Translations under genes and position numbers: made by a program
The notes under the pieces: model-generated
Told to the model about the DNA's origin: nothing
The model's input: the letters and a program-made list of their open reading frames with translations, nothing else
Database searches by the model: none
Shown here: in pieces, positions 1 through 11,384 of the stretch
Numbering within the stretch: position 1 is the stretch's first letter
Layout of the letters: each line of letters opens with the position of its first letter
Assembly (NCBI GenBank): GCA_004335635.1
Contig: QAXH01005810.1
Coordinates: 1-24,583 of the forward strand
Direction: 5' to 3'
From: Chloromonas sp. AAM2
Lineage: Eukaryota > Chlorophyta > Chlorophyceae > Chlamydomonadales > Chlamydomonadaceae
Length of the DNA stretch: 24,583 nucleotides

Positions 1-182
1 ACCCCTTTCTCCTGGCATTTGTGCATAACAATGCGTGCTAGGAAATCCATGAACACATTGAAGTTGTGAACTGGAATTGAAGTGAACTTGATTGCCTTGT
101 AGTGACGACAACATGGGAGGTTCACAACAACAGCAGTGCATTAATAAAGACAACTGGATATGAACACGAGATATTGTGTCTA

Positions 183-243
183 GCTGCAGTACCGTGGGTT
201 GAACCATGAAAAGTCATGTAATGATGATTATGATGATATGAAC
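183..243 (+). repeat. Short interspersed repeat with ATGATG-type tail, copy 1
   Basis: The core GCAGTACCGTGGGTTGAACC is followed by CATGTAATGATGATTATGATGAT. The same core and tail occur at 1076-1131 (inverted) and 15673-15722. A fixed 3' core ending in a simple-repeat tail is typical of 5'-truncated non-LTR retrotransposon or SINE 3' ends. It lies in the gene A intron before the exon at 300. Confidence 0.55.
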
Positions 244-276
244 ATGTGCGTTGCCTCGGAGCACTCTATTGGAGTT

Positions 277-459
277 CACGTGGGTTGTCACGTGTGCAGG
301 TGCCCTTTCCTGTACTTGATCACATGACCATTGACATCGATCTGAACACATGGCATGTGACAGCTGCCGTTTTGAGGGGAGGCTGGCGGCCCAGGTGGGA
401 TGGGAAGGGGGTGAGACAAGGGGGGGTCGAGGTGGGGCTGGCAGGAGCTTGCTAGGAGG
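277..459 (+). repeat. Near-identical exon block, copy in gene A
   Basis: This 183-base block includes the exon at 300-394 and aligns without gaps to the reverse complement of 18781-18963 in gene B. By hand count the first 23 bases (intron end) are identical, the exon differs at 3 of 95 bases (all silent), and the following 65 intron bases differ at about 13. The other exons of the two genes are far more diverged. Confidence 0.85.
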
Positions 460-3400
460 CAACACTTGCAAGGCAAGCGTTTTTGCGTCCTGTCTTGAAC
501 ACATGCATGTGGAATGGCAACGCCATTTTGTATCGATGTGTTTAGCCAATCGTGCTGAAACGTACAAACAATCAGCAAGCTGGCATCCAGTATGTTGGTT
601 GCCAACCTCTGGAGTCACTCAATCTGTCCAACATCATAAGTCCGTTGGCTGCGGCATGCCACCGTCTCGTTTGTGGACCTCGTTCCTGGAAGCTGGCAGC
701 ATTGACAGTAATGGTCAAGGGCAATCAGTGGAATGTGTGAGAAACAACAGGCGGTTTGTGTAACGGTCAGGCACACATGCATGCATGCATGCGTGCAGGT
801 CGCTGACAGTTGGGATGAACTGCAACTTCCTGCCCCATCAGTCCTTCACAGTGCCTTACCAGAACAGCAGCACATGGAAGGTGAGCAAGTACTGACATCA
901 TCCACCGTTTGATAGCGTGAAAAGGGCTTCCAATTCAAACCTACACACAGACACACATACGTACTCAACATACATACGCACACACCCAGGCATGCTCATG
1001 GTTCTAGTGTTAGTAAGGGTGTAATGGGCTGTGAGCCAGGTACACTCGGGCAGTGCCATGTAGGCAATGCGTCATCATCATCATCATCATGACATGGCTT
1101 TGCATGCTTTAACCCACGGTATTGCAGCTGCTATGTAGACACTGCTACGTAGGCAGTGCGTGCTCATGGTCTTCTTACTCCATGTCAAAGCGCGCACTGC
1201 GCACGCAAGTACTTCACATTGCACATGGACATCAGCGCATGGGGGTTGGATCAGCATGGGAGTCTGATACTGGTGGTACTCGGGGAGGCATGGGGATACT
1301 GTGCGGGTTTGTGTCCGGCTCTGAACAGGGATGTTCCAGGAGCACATGCAAAGTTAAAGTATATATATATATATGTATATATATGTAAAAAAATATAGAT
1401 AGATAGATAGATTGATTGATTGGTAAATTGATTACTGATCGCGAAGGTTATTGGTGTTGTGTTTCAGGGTAGTTGTCATTTCGGCGCATCCCCCCTGGCC
1501 CTCCAACGCCTGACTGGTGAGGTTCGCATCCTTTCTCTGGGCTTTGACGTCAGCCTGGGCGGCCCAACTTCATTCTGCCTGATTCCATCACTGCCCACCT
1601 TCATATGTGCCTGCTCCTGCTGCTCTGCGTGTTTTCACCTGTCTTACTTGATTTGTTTGCCTCAGTCGCTTCTTCTTCTGCGCAGGGTAGGTCATGCGGG
1701 TCCTTCCCTGATGTAGGCTCATACCCGTCTTGCTCCTGCCGCACTGCCTACTAGGCTCCGTGTCTGCTTGCGGCCTGTTTTAGTCTTGGCACGTGTGGCA
1801 CGTGTCCGCCCAACCCTCTGTCAGCACAGTGTGGCTGCGCAATGCACTGGTAGGAGAGCAGCCGGTTGCCCATGGCAGCTGAATGCGTGCAACAAGATTT
1901 CTTTTTTCCCCCCAAGAAAAATGAAAACATAAAGTATCGATTACTATTCCAACGCTGGGTCTAGCCATGCCATCACATGGCCAAAGTGACGACAAACTTC
2001 ATCACCAGTAGGCCTACCTACGCAATTCCACTGTACTTTTCGAATTATACCTCAAACTACAGTGTCGCTGGTTCTCATGCACTCGTTTGCATTGCTTGTG
2101 ATTTGGTTTGATGGTTCTGAAGCTCCTGTGTTTTGCATTGCTGAGGGCAGGCTAGGACTCAGAGTTGCACCCAATGCCTGGTGGCTTTGTTCCACTTTGG
2201 ACACTTGACGACTAAGAATATGATGTTGTGATGTTGACTACTTATTGTCCATAGTCATGTGTCTGTTCCTGTTCAGGGCAGTACGGCTATCAGCTGGTGG
2301 CAGTGGACAGCATGGGCGCCAACCTGTTCTTGTGAGTTACCAATTCTTCCCACACAGCATCTCCGTCACTGCAGCACCCCCTTGCCCGTGCTGAGCAGTC
2401 CTCCCCGGACTGAAGGCCCTGTAAACAACAACAGCAACTTCACTTATCACCTCCTTTCCTGCTCGCGTGCGACACTCTACTACCTTGTCCCGCTCTTGGC
2501 TCTTGGCTTATGGCTTGTGCAGTCAAAGTATTTTGACAGTCACGTAAACCTGTCCAGCACTGCTGATCACTTCCCTGCTCTCCTGCGGCATTCTTTCCGG
2601 TCGTGGCTTACGGCTCTTAGCTTGTGTGGCTTTGCTGTCACAAAGCAAAGCAATCACTGAATGGATTTGATGCATCGAATGTACGTACGTGCATTGAAAT
2701 CACCAGGCTGGCCTCGTATTTGCCGTACCACACATGTGGACAAGTTTTTTGGTCGTTCTGGACACTGGCCCGGTCATTCCGGACACAATCCATTCCGGAC
2801 ACATTCTGCACACAGAGTCCCACTCTGTCCTCCCACACCCGACCAGCATGCTACTGGCCATGTGCCAACACTAGGCACACATCTGTGCACAATCAACACT
2901 GGGTGCAATGTGTCGCCAACAAACGCACGTGCTCTGCTGACATGAGCCCACCTCTGCCGCCATGCAGTGTGCATGAGTCCGCCTTGGGCCCGTCTCCAAA
3001 CCAAGTGCACGAGAAGACAGGCACGGCAGTGAGTTGACAGAACCGAGCCAACTCCATGATTCGTTATTGTTTACTTTCTACTGCCTCTAACAATGACTGT
3101 AATGTGGGCCATGATGATATAATCATCGTGATTATTATGATTATTATGATTGTTCGACGCATTATCATTGTTGCCATGACGGCATGCCCACAAGCAGACG
3201 CCATAGTAAGATGACATGCAAGGCCAAAAGCATGCTGCAACACCCTATAGCACGTGTCAGTGGTATGTTCTACATGAACAAGTGGCATGACGGTGCCCTG
3301 GGAACGTCTGCGAACTGGGCCATGTGCCACTTCATCATGTGCAGATTCACCCTCTCTACCAAGTGTGGCCCATGCTGCACAATGGCTGCCAAGGCCTGAC

Positions 3401-5070
3401 ATGGGTGGAAATACCCGAAGGGGTGGATTTCAAGACATGGGACGTTTCAAAGGGCCGGCATGCGACACTCGATCACGTGTGAGTGCTGAGGCAGCACGTG
3501 CATGTGACACTCAATCACGTGTGAGTGCTGAGGCAGCACGTGCATGTGACACTCAATCACGTGTGAGTGCTGATGCAGCTCAAGCCAAGCACTGGTCCGT
3601 TTTGCATCTGGCACTTTGAGTAGGTCAGACAGTAGCAAAAGGCACGTGGGACACTGGCCAGGACAATGTCATACGAAGCAAGCAGCATCTGAATCTGATT
3701 TGCATGACAGCATCAGTACAAGGCGTGAAGCGCTGGCCAACTCATCTGACATCCGAGCACCAATGCTAGCATGGCGGAGTGCTCTCTTTGATTACCTGCT
3801 GAGTTGCTATTCATTGTTTGTAGGGCACGTACGTTTTCTTTGTGGTGTTTACTACATTGTTAGCTGTTATTACCTTGTCACGCAGGATGTATAACGGATC
3901 GTTCCGGATATTCCATGAGTCGCGCAGTGCCGGGCAGGGGCCGAGCGAGGCCCTGGGTATGGCAGAGCTGACCAGGTCAGTTACAGATGGGATGCGTATG
4001 ATATGGGACAAAGGCTCGTGTCATGCATACTTCAACATAGAAAGCCTAGCAGAAGTGAGGCAGAGTCAGTTTCTTTCCGTTACATTGGGCTTGATCGCGT
4101 TTTCAGCCTGTGTTGCCTGCTTTGTTTGCCTTAACTTGCTTCCTGTACAGGATGGGCCAAGCGCTGTGCCGCTTGTTGTTTCCTGGCGCAGGGTCAGCCA
4201 GGGCACCGGTTTTCCCGATGTAAACAGCTGCACAGGGTATGCTCTGTTTGGGCAATGCACGAAGACTAGCAAAGATTAACTCACTCCAATACTGTTGAGG
4301 CTGCACTAGGGCTGTTCAAGGTTGCCAGTGCTGTTCTCTAAAAACTGTGCAGGTACACAAATTCCCATTGTTTTTGCACGGCATCACCAGCAGGTACTTG
4401 AGTTACAACTACACCAAGCACTCGCTCCACAGAGTACAAGTGTTTGCAAAGAATCTCAAGACGTACCGTGGTGGGTGCCAGGGCAGAAGGTGGCAAGGGG
4501 CCAGGGGGGGGTAGAGTGACAAGCATAGCACGTTACCTTTGACCCTCAGTACTGAACTTGGCTGTTCAGTGCTCAGAAAATCAAGCTCTGGCTGTTGATG
4601 GCCAGGGGAAGTGACGTGGTGGGGGTCGCTTTGTACATGGTTGGCAAGCGCCTAGCTGGACGGCAGCTGTACCGCTCTGGCACACTCTGCAGCTGTTGAC
4701 TCAATCCTGAAAGCCGGATTCTGTTCTGCAAGCCTCCCATTTGCATGAATGGTTGAAGATCTGGCTCTGAAATCACGTTGTTGAGAGCGACCTGGTAAAC
4801 AGGGCGTCTGAGCATTAGGACAGTGAACAAGCCTGTCCAATGTAACCCGTGCGCTTTATCTGTTTTGCTTTATCTGTTTCGTTTTGCTTTCTTGGCCAGG
4901 GCAAACCCGGGCAGTCACAACGGATTGCCTGATATGAACGCATAACTAATTGAAATAAAAAACCAAACCTCAAATCATACTCTGTTGAGGGCCTCTTCTC
5001 ACTCGTGTGGGCGTGCCTGTGTCCATGTGCAGGCATACAGGCGACTGAGTGGCCGACCGGCTGGCAATAG
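300..5070 (+). CDS. Gene A: FkbM-family methyltransferase-like protein, 3' part (5' exons outside window)
   Basis: Nine exons are read: 300-394, 799-880, 1468-1516, 2277-2331, 2968-3028, 3345-3478, 3886-3975, 4394-4470 and 5033-5070 (TAG). Phases agree at every junction, giving 226 residues. Family motifs in order are TIDIDLNTWH, the NxNFLPHQSF segment (usual form IEYN), HFGASPLALQRL and GYQLVAVDSMGANLFF. These match the second half of the FkbM-type (Methyltransf_21) fold: the ID(I/V)D strand, the EYN strand and the closing 'GASL..L..GY.LV...G.N.FFV' segment. The N-terminal SAM-binding part must lie left of base 1. Exon choice is supported by paralog B on the opposite strand (13417-20604), which has the same intron phases and mostly the same exon lengths. 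The last two exons rest mainly on that comparison and are the least certain. The substrate cannot be read; sugar O-methylation is the usual role inferred for the family. Confidence 0.72.
1076..1131 (-). repeat. Short interspersed repeat with ATGATG-type tail, copy 2
   Basis: The reverse complement reads GCTGCAATACCGTGGGTTAA, then GCCATGTCATGATGATGATG, matching the core and tail of the copy at 183-243. It lies in the gene A intron 881-1467, in the opposite orientation to the gene. Confidence 0.5.
1357..1423. repeat. AT dinucleotide and GATA/GATT tetranucleotide microsatellite
   Basis: A (TA)n run interrupted by TG is followed by an A run, four GATA units and three GATT units. It lies in a gene A intron, about 45 bases before the acceptor of the exon at 1468. 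Confidence 0.8.
3100..3165 (+). repeat. ATT/ATG-rich degenerate microsatellite
   Basis: Runs of ATGATG and ATTATG fill the middle of the gene A intron 3029-3344. It resembles the tails of the short interspersed repeats, but no clear core precedes it. Confidence 0.4.
3461..3578 (+). repeat. 42-bp minisatellite (about 2.8 copies) spanning a gene A 5' splice site
   Basis: The donor motif GATCACGTGTGAGTGCTG recurs with GTGAG starting at 3479, 3521 and 3563, a period of exactly 42. The first copy is the real exon 3345-3478/intron junction, inferred from the paralogous exon 15144-15011, which has the same length (134) and phase 2. Units 2 and 3 therefore copy the last exon bases, the donor and the following intron. 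Reading past the first donor gives an immediate in-frame TGA, so only the first donor keeps the frame open. Confidence 0.8.
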
Positions 5071-6794
5071 ATGAGACTCGTCAAGATGACACAAGGCAGC
5101 TTCACACAGGGCATGGCTGGGGCCATGGGCAACGGGTCTTCTACCCTTAAAGGGACTTCTACCCTTCAAAAAGTTTCACATGCAATCCCCGGTTGGCAAA
5201 GGCCTTTCCCAAGATCATCTTGAGTACAAGTGCCCGCTACCTGGGATGACTGGAAGACCACCCTAGTTGAATGCTGGGGTTTGGAAGACCCCTGAGCCCT
5301 GCGGCTCATACGTCCAGCAGCACCCCGTGTGCGTGAGCATGGTGATGACGTGGCTGCAGTCAGTCAGCTTCAGGTCCTAGCTGCCCAGAACCGCCACCAG
5401 CGGTTGTGGGTAACAGTTGTCAGACATCTGCCCTGTATAGATGATCTGTGTAGATTTGTTTATACCAGGAAGCCGTCACAGGGGCCGACCCAGAGGCGAA
5501 CAACGCTCGACATACTTTTTACAATGCTACATTTAGTCAAGTGATCATTATGTACAAGAAGACCGCGTGAGTACCAGCAATCATTCAGTTCATGACACAC
5601 GCTGAGCCTGGTATGTTGCATGCACTTTGCATGGGCTGCTGCTGCCCAATACAAGGGTCCATAACAGTGGTAGTGCAAAGCCAAGGCGCTTGCGACTATC
5701 TGACTTAATACTTTGGGGGAGCTGTGTTCATGGATGGCCTGCTTCGCACATCTGATCCTGACTTGCAAACCCTTATCTGTGCTAAACAAGTAAATGCACA
5801 CCTAGTTGTATACGACGACTATGGCAAGAACAGCCGGTAAAATGGGTGGCCGCAGCATGACGGTAACTGCTTCCACAAACAAAAAAACACATGGTTGCTG
5901 CCGGTGGATGGTTTTGTTAACGTTACAGAACCCAAGGCAGAGCATGCCGCATGCCGTGTGAGATTGCGAACTTTGACTGCAAGAGTCTGCTGATGGCTGC
6001 TTTGACTTTTGCATTCTTGCGGCATTCTTGTTCTCTTTTCCCTGGCCGCTTCCTTCTGCTGCTCAGGGTAGGTCAGGACGATATCCTGCCTCGTCTCTTG
6101 CATGGTTTGCTGGCTTTGTGCTAGGTGCATGTGGAATCTCCTTTTTTGCTGTATATGTGCATGGCTCTACAGAGATGGCTCCATGTAATGGATCATGTAA
6201 AGGGTCATGCTGGCTTTTCAATGCACATTGTTGCCCACGTACATTGTGAAGCAGCAGCCTTGCTTGACTGACAAACATGCAGATTTTCGCGAGCAAGCTA
6301 CAGGCCTATGACGTACTGCAGAGAGCTGCAAGACACTGAGATATCCGGCAAATGCTTCTACGCATGGGCCCACATGCATTGAGCGCGAGCCATGCACAAC
6401 TTAAAGCTGCCTGAGGCCTCAAAAGGAGCCAGCGGGACTCCTGTGTCAGCATCTTCAAGTGCTTCATCATCCGGCGTCAGCAAAGTTGAATGTAAGGCCA
6501 AAGGCCAAAGTGCCAGCACTGTGTGTGCTTGATCGCCATTTGAATTGGCACTGCACCACCACCAATTTGCGTTTGAACCTGCGCATGCAACCCTGCGCCA
6601 GCTGCATTTATCCCACCCACTTGATGTGAGAGAGTGACCGGTTTTTGAATTCAAACGGGAAGTCACATGATATCGCAGAAAGGGCAGGCAGAGAGATGGG
6701 AGATGGCAGCGCAGGTGCATGCCGCATCGTCGCAATTGCAGGTGTCCGCATGGATACAGCATAACGGCCACAAGTAGAGAGCAGACAAGTTGAA
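5071..6794. other. Gap between gene A and the HROB homolog; only weak candidate exons
   Basis: No gene is supported. Three exon-like pieces on the plus strand are worth recording. 5360-5409 lies between a CTGCAG acceptor and a GTAACA donor and reads SQLQVLAAQNRHQRLW. 6173-6271 follows a pyrimidine-rich CTACAG acceptor and runs open for 32 residues to TGA. 6392-6491 starts at an ATG, is Ser-rich, and ends at a GTAAGG donor. Any of them could be 5' exons of the HROB gene. I could not join them in phase to the exon at 6795. Confidence 0.3.
6392..6491 (+). CDS. Candidate short coding exon, Ser/Ala-rich, function unknown
   Basis: An ATG preceded four codons upstream by an in-frame TGA opens 33 codons (MHNLKLPEASKGASG, then a Ser/Ala-rich run) that stop at a consensus donor GTAAGG. 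It lies 300 bases before the HROB exon in the same direction, so it may be that gene's first coding exon. The only in-phase acceptor near 6790 (ACAAG) is poor and has no pyrimidine tract, so the link is unproven. Confidence 0.22.
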
Positions 6795-9700
6795 ATGCAT
6801 CGCATTCCCGGCCCGGCTGGGGTGCTCAGGCAGCTACAGCAGCAGAATGCTCCCCCAGCAGCTGTCCAAGCTGCGATGACTGAAGCCTTGAAAGTCGGAG
6901 AGACTCACAAGGTTCCCATTCGGGTTGTGATGCATGAGCAGCCCCTGGAAGAAATCTACGATTCCTGGAAGTATGCTTGCGAGTGCTTTGACATTCCAAC
7001 CGATGCAGGTAAATGCACGCGTACTGGATCAGCGCTGCGGTCCGTTTCGTGCTGTGCGTGCTGCGATTGCAAGCACATCCGTTAACTCCTACTGCATGCA
7101 GGGGTCCAACACTCATTGCTGGAGTGGCCTATTTCAAGGATTCTTGCACAGCCGAAGGCATGCAAGGTTCCAAAGGTAGGCAAACAGACAAGGAGGCAGC
7201 GTGCCTGCCTGGCTTTCCAGTTGTCCGCGGACATGCCAAAATGACAAGGCGCTCTACCACTGCACAACGGTGTCAGCATGGGACCTGCTTATGCTTGGGC
7301 GAGCATGACATGACTTACCTGTGCACACACGCGTGCTTGACCTCTCCATGCCTGCTTCCACTGCCTCATCTGCAGCTTCTGTGCGTAATAACCAGCCTGA
7401 CATACAGCACCACTCAGAACGGGGGCGCACAAGCTATAGTCAAGGTAACAGCAACTACAGCAGGGTCCACGTGCACATCTTGCGAGGCACGTGCTTGGGG
7501 AACCCTAGATTGGGGACCACCTCAGCTCGTGCTTTGTCCTGCTGCTCATGTGGGAGGGTGGGGATGCTGGCGAAAGTACACTTTGGCCTACGCAGCAATC
7601 ACTGTGCCTGGCCTACGCAGCAGCTGTGCCCTGCTGTTTGCCGAGTTGCACGGCCGGTGGGCGTGGGGTGAAGGCCTGATGGCTTGCTGCTTGCGTAGGG
7701 GTTGTGGGGATGCTGGTTGTGATTCAACACAATGCCTGATGATACGCTCTCAAGGCCAGACGTAACCATAACAGGTACTGCCGTTGGCCACTCTCTGCTC
7801 ACGCCCTTGGCTGCAGGACCGCACAGCGTGCATGAAAGGCACAGTGCACCCGCAAGTGCTAGGCAACACGGGCTTCTGCCCGGGGGCAACGCTGCTGCTG
7901 AAAAATGTGCGTGAGATTTTTGCTGCTTAAAAGTGTGTGTGAAAAACTTGCCTAAGATTTTGGTGCCACACGAACATATGGAACCTTTCAGCTGAAGCTG
8001 GTACAGCGCTGCTTTCAGGCCATCCATCAGCGGTTGGTAAAGCTGTACTCTGTCTTGCCTTATATGATGAATTCCTCGGCAAGAGTGGCTATGACGCACA
8101 CTGTCTGGTAAATGCTCGATGCTCCATAGTTGCTTTGGGATCGGCCATGTGCCACACATGCTGAGAGCGTTGGCATTGCAGAGAAGGGAAACCCGGCATT
8201 TCTCCACTTGAAATGGATGCAACAGTTGGGCATACTCTGAATGGTTTGGTTTAACAACATGTCAGGTCTACCGTTGCTTGCACACACAGTAGCAGCCTGA
8301 CCTCAGCCTTGTGAGTTTGCAAGGACGGTGGCTGTCCACCTGCTCCTCCCACTCCCGTGACATTCTTGCCCGTTGACTATATCTGTGCAGGCCACAGTGG
8401 TGTTTCCACCCCCCAGTGGAGCTTATATCATCATCACAACCGATAACATTGACATCGCTAACACGTACCAGCCGCGCGCTGCAAAGCCCACCCAGCCGCT
8501 AGGCCTTATGGCACCCCCTGCACCAAGACCACAAGGCAGTGCCTTGGCCCAGCACAGCCCAGCCGCGCAGCTTCCCCTCGCGATCAGACCGCCGAGCAAC
8601 CCGACGGCGCAACACCGCCCGGCGTCGCAGCAACACCTTGAAACGCAGCAGAACACGCCGCGAAATGCACCTGCTCCTGCTCCGCAATTGCAGCCTCTTC
8701 CTTGCGTCCAGCGCAGTCCGTCAGTGCAGCTCGCATACGCGCGCCCTGCGCCTAGCGCGGCGGCATCTGAGGGTGGCGGCGCCGCTGCATCGGCGCGTTC
8801 CTTGGACGATTCATTCGCCCAGGGCGCGCCCATTGGACTGGCCGAGCAGATCTTCGGATCCCTTGGACAAGCCAGTGCCGGTGCACTGCAAGCGGCTCGT
8901 CAGCCATTAGGGAGGCCGTCTATGCCACCACCCCCTGCTAAGCCCTCCACAATGCAAGCAGGAGCACAGCACAATGGCTCGCATGGTCAGATGCAGCAGG
9001 GAGGCATCCCTGGCAATGTGAATGGCATACCTGGTGCCAACAGGCATGTGCAGCATAGTACTGCTCATGGGCACATGGTGCAGCCACATGGACCACCGCA
9101 TGTGCCATGTCCACCACATGCACCACATGCACCACCGCATGCACCACTTGTCACACGTCCACCTTCTGCACGGCCCATGCATCAGCTCTCACCAGGACAG
9201 ACTGCCTCACCCCAAATGCAACAGCTGGCCAACGGATTGATAGGGCAGCCTGGTTACAACCAGCAGGGTGACTTGGCTACGAGTGGCAACCAACCTCTCG
9301 CTACCAGTGGTCGGTTGCCAACAGCTAACAGCGTGCAACAGAGGCACATGCCAGCAGCCACGCACGCAGGCGGTGTACAGACTGCTGGAGCCTCAAGCAT
9401 GGCAGGTGCAGCAGCTGCCAGATTAACAGTGAATCAGCCGGCAACGGACTCTACACTTGCAGGAGGTTTAGGCATAGCTGCTGCTGGAGCAGCAACCAGC
9501 CGGCTGGCAGCTGGGACTGCAGGCACGACCAGCCATCAGCTGCTACCCAGCCCTTCAGCTGCGAACCACTCAGTGAATCCCACAGGTTGCATTGATAAGA
9601 GGTCCTTGGGTGTGGTTGGTGGGCAACAGGAGGAAGAGGAGGAGGAGTTGTGGGGTGAGGAGGAAGAGGAAGATGACTTGCCACAGTTCAACGTGCTGGG

Positions 9701-11040
9701 TGTGGTTGCCAGGGCTAGTCAGAAGCGCAGCAGCCAGCTGCAGCAGCCAACCCAGCCCAGTCAACAGCAGCAACAGTCACAGTCACAGCAACACGGTTTG
9801 TTAGGTGCAGCAGATCATGTGGTTGCTGCTACCAACGGTTTGCATCGGCGGCCGGCGCTGCAGCAGCAGCAACACCAGCGGCTGCGGCCACTTCAACAGC
9901 AGCCGCAATACCAACAACAGCAGCAGCCACAGCACCAGCAGCAGGGGCCGCCGCCGCCGCCGCAGCAACACCAGTGGCCGCAGCAACAACAGCAGCAACG
10001 GCAGCAACAGGATCCCTTAGCAATCAATGCAGCAGGAGGGCAAAGAGGTACGTGTGCAGCTCGATCCCCGGCCTAAGCAATCCAAACACAGGTAGATGAG
10101 ACCGAAAGAGCTCAGACACAGTCAGATGTGACGAGAAGGGATTCGTATTGCAGTTTGCACGGTGTGTGGGTGTCAGCCAACTCAATGGTTGAATGTTGAG
10201 GCTCATAACCAGAAGATATAATTCGTCTCCTCAGATTCAGCCTCAGTCAATGCCAGTTCCAGCTTGCGGCTCATGTGCTTGCCTATCGTGTTGGCTAGTG
10301 ACGTTGTGGTGCCAGACCCTATCACACTTTTGTCAACTGACTTGCTGTCTGCTCAGTTGACTGGTGTGCATTCAGTAACGTTCTGGTGCCTGGCTGTGTG
10401 CAACTGTACTTGACAAGAGTGCCACCCTTCATAGCCCTGCCGTATCCAAGTGACTCTTCATAGCCCTGCCGTATCCAATCCCTTGCCTGTGTCCATGCCT
10501 GCAGTACGGGAGCAGCCTGTGCTTGATGACATGGCAGCACAAGCAGACGCCAAACGGCCACGCGTCGGTGGTCCTTCATTAACCCCTCCCTTTGCAAACA
10601 CCTCTGCACCTCAACCCACCCACATGCATGCATCATCGCTCAACACTGCCGTGCCTGCTGTCAACAAACATGAAGTACCACTAGACAATGCACTGTCCAC
10701 TAACAGTGGGCAAAGTGGCCCTGTTACATCTTCCATGGCCCGTTTACAAGCTCTTACAGCGTTACAGCGACAAGTTGCAGCCAGTCGCCCAGCCACCTCA
10801 AACCACACCACAACCATCACACACAGCCAGGCACAATTACACGGAAACGTGCAGCAGGCGCATGTCCAAGGTTTCTTGCGACAGACCGTGGCCCACGGTT
10901 CTGCCCACCAAAGCACTATCCAAGGTTTCGTCCCTAGTACAGGCGCCACGTGTGGCCGGTACAGTGGTCGCACAGAGCTCAAGTTAGCGGACTCGGATGA
11001 TGACAATGTGGATCTGCCAGCCAGTGATGAGGACCAATGA
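6795..11040 (+). CDS. HROB: HROB-like (DUF4539) OB-fold homologous recombination factor
   Basis: Six exons join in phase: 6795-7008, 7102-7175, 7376-7444, 7817-7906, 8391-10047 and 10505-11040, giving 879 residues. Residues 3-9 are RIPGPAG, the hallmark that opens the DUF4539 region. Then come a conserved Trp segment (YDSWKYACECF), the strand LLCVITSLTYSTTQNGGAQA, the next strands DRTACMKGTVHPQVL and GATLLLKN, and VVFPPPSGAYIIITTDNI, in the order seen in C17orf53/HROB. In animals HROB recruits the MCM8-MCM9 helicase for recombination and crosslink repair in the nucleus. From about residue 185 the protein is low complexity: Pro/Ala/Gln-rich, a His-Pro run (366-406), an acidic block (562-580), Gln runs (596-617, 635-691), and an acidic tail DSDDDNVDLPASDEDQ. 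ATG 6795 is the first in-frame ATG after a stop at 6762, but it leaves almost nothing before RIPGPAG, so upstream exons may exist. Confidence 0.75.
10427..10479 (+). repeat. 30-bp direct repeat (two copies) in the last HROB intron
   Basis: CTTCATAGCCCTGCCGTATC occurs at 10427 and 10457. The second copy ends about 25 bases before the acceptor used for the final exon at 10505. Confidence 0.75.
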
Positions 11041-11114
11041 ACACACACACACACACACTCTCAAATATTCGCAAGTCATGCACGTGGATGCTTCTTTGTT
11101 CTCACGCCTGTGAG

Positions 11115-11136
11115 AGTGTGTGTGTGTGTGTGTGTG
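11115..11136. repeat. GT microsatellite
   Basis: An uninterrupted (GT)n run downstream of the HROB stop; a (CA)9 run at 11041-11058 gives the opposite-strand sequence 60 bases away, so the two could pair as a hairpin in RNA. Confidence 0.8.
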
Positions 11137-11237
11137 CGAGTGTGATTGTGCTTTGGTGCATGTGGGCCGCCTGGGGATGCTGAATGAGTGTGAAGGAGGA
11201 GGTGCGTGAGGCAACCAACTGCAAACAAGTGGCTCCT

Positions 11238-11312
11238 GTGGTTCTGGGTGCTTGGCCTGGGTGTTGATGGCCTTGTGGTTCTGGGTGCTTGGCCTGGGTG
11301 TTGATGGCCTTG
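11238..11312 (+). repeat. 37-bp tandem duplication
   Basis: GTGGTTCTGGGTGCTTGGCC and the bases after it repeat exactly once with a period of 37 (starts 11238 and 11275). It lies in the HROB 3' flank. Confidence 0.85.
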
Positions 11313-11361
11313 TTGGGAATATGCGGGGCGTGAATGTGGACAGAACACATACACACACAGA

Positions 11362-11384
11362 AAGAGAGAGAGAGAGAGAGAGAG
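11362..11384. repeat. GA microsatellite
   Basis: A run of about eleven GA units downstream of HROB. Confidence 0.85.

Noticed and set aside
3287..3619. Open frame encoding a 14-residue repeat (CDTQSRVSAEAARA)
   Set aside because: It arises because the 42-bp minisatellite is a multiple of three; the gene A exon uses a different frame and ends at 3478.
5360..5409. Exon SQLQVLAAQNRHQRLW as the next exon of gene A
   Set aside because: It is in phase with the exon at 4394, but 5033-5070 (GIQATEWPTG then TAG) is also in phase and shares the G-Q-P-T positions with the last exon of gene B, so it was preferred.
8423..8833. Minus-strand open frame opposite the HROB exon
   Set aside because: It mirrors a GC-rich low-complexity exon; the plus frame has the splice sites and family continuity.
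8373..10076. The 567-codon open frame taken as a complete gene starting at ATG 8373
   Set aside because: The first six codons lie in the intron end; the real exon starts after CTGTGCAG at 8391, because the OB-fold strand before it (GATLLLKN at 7906) continues directly into VVFPPPSGAYII. The frame also leaves the exon at the donor 10048.
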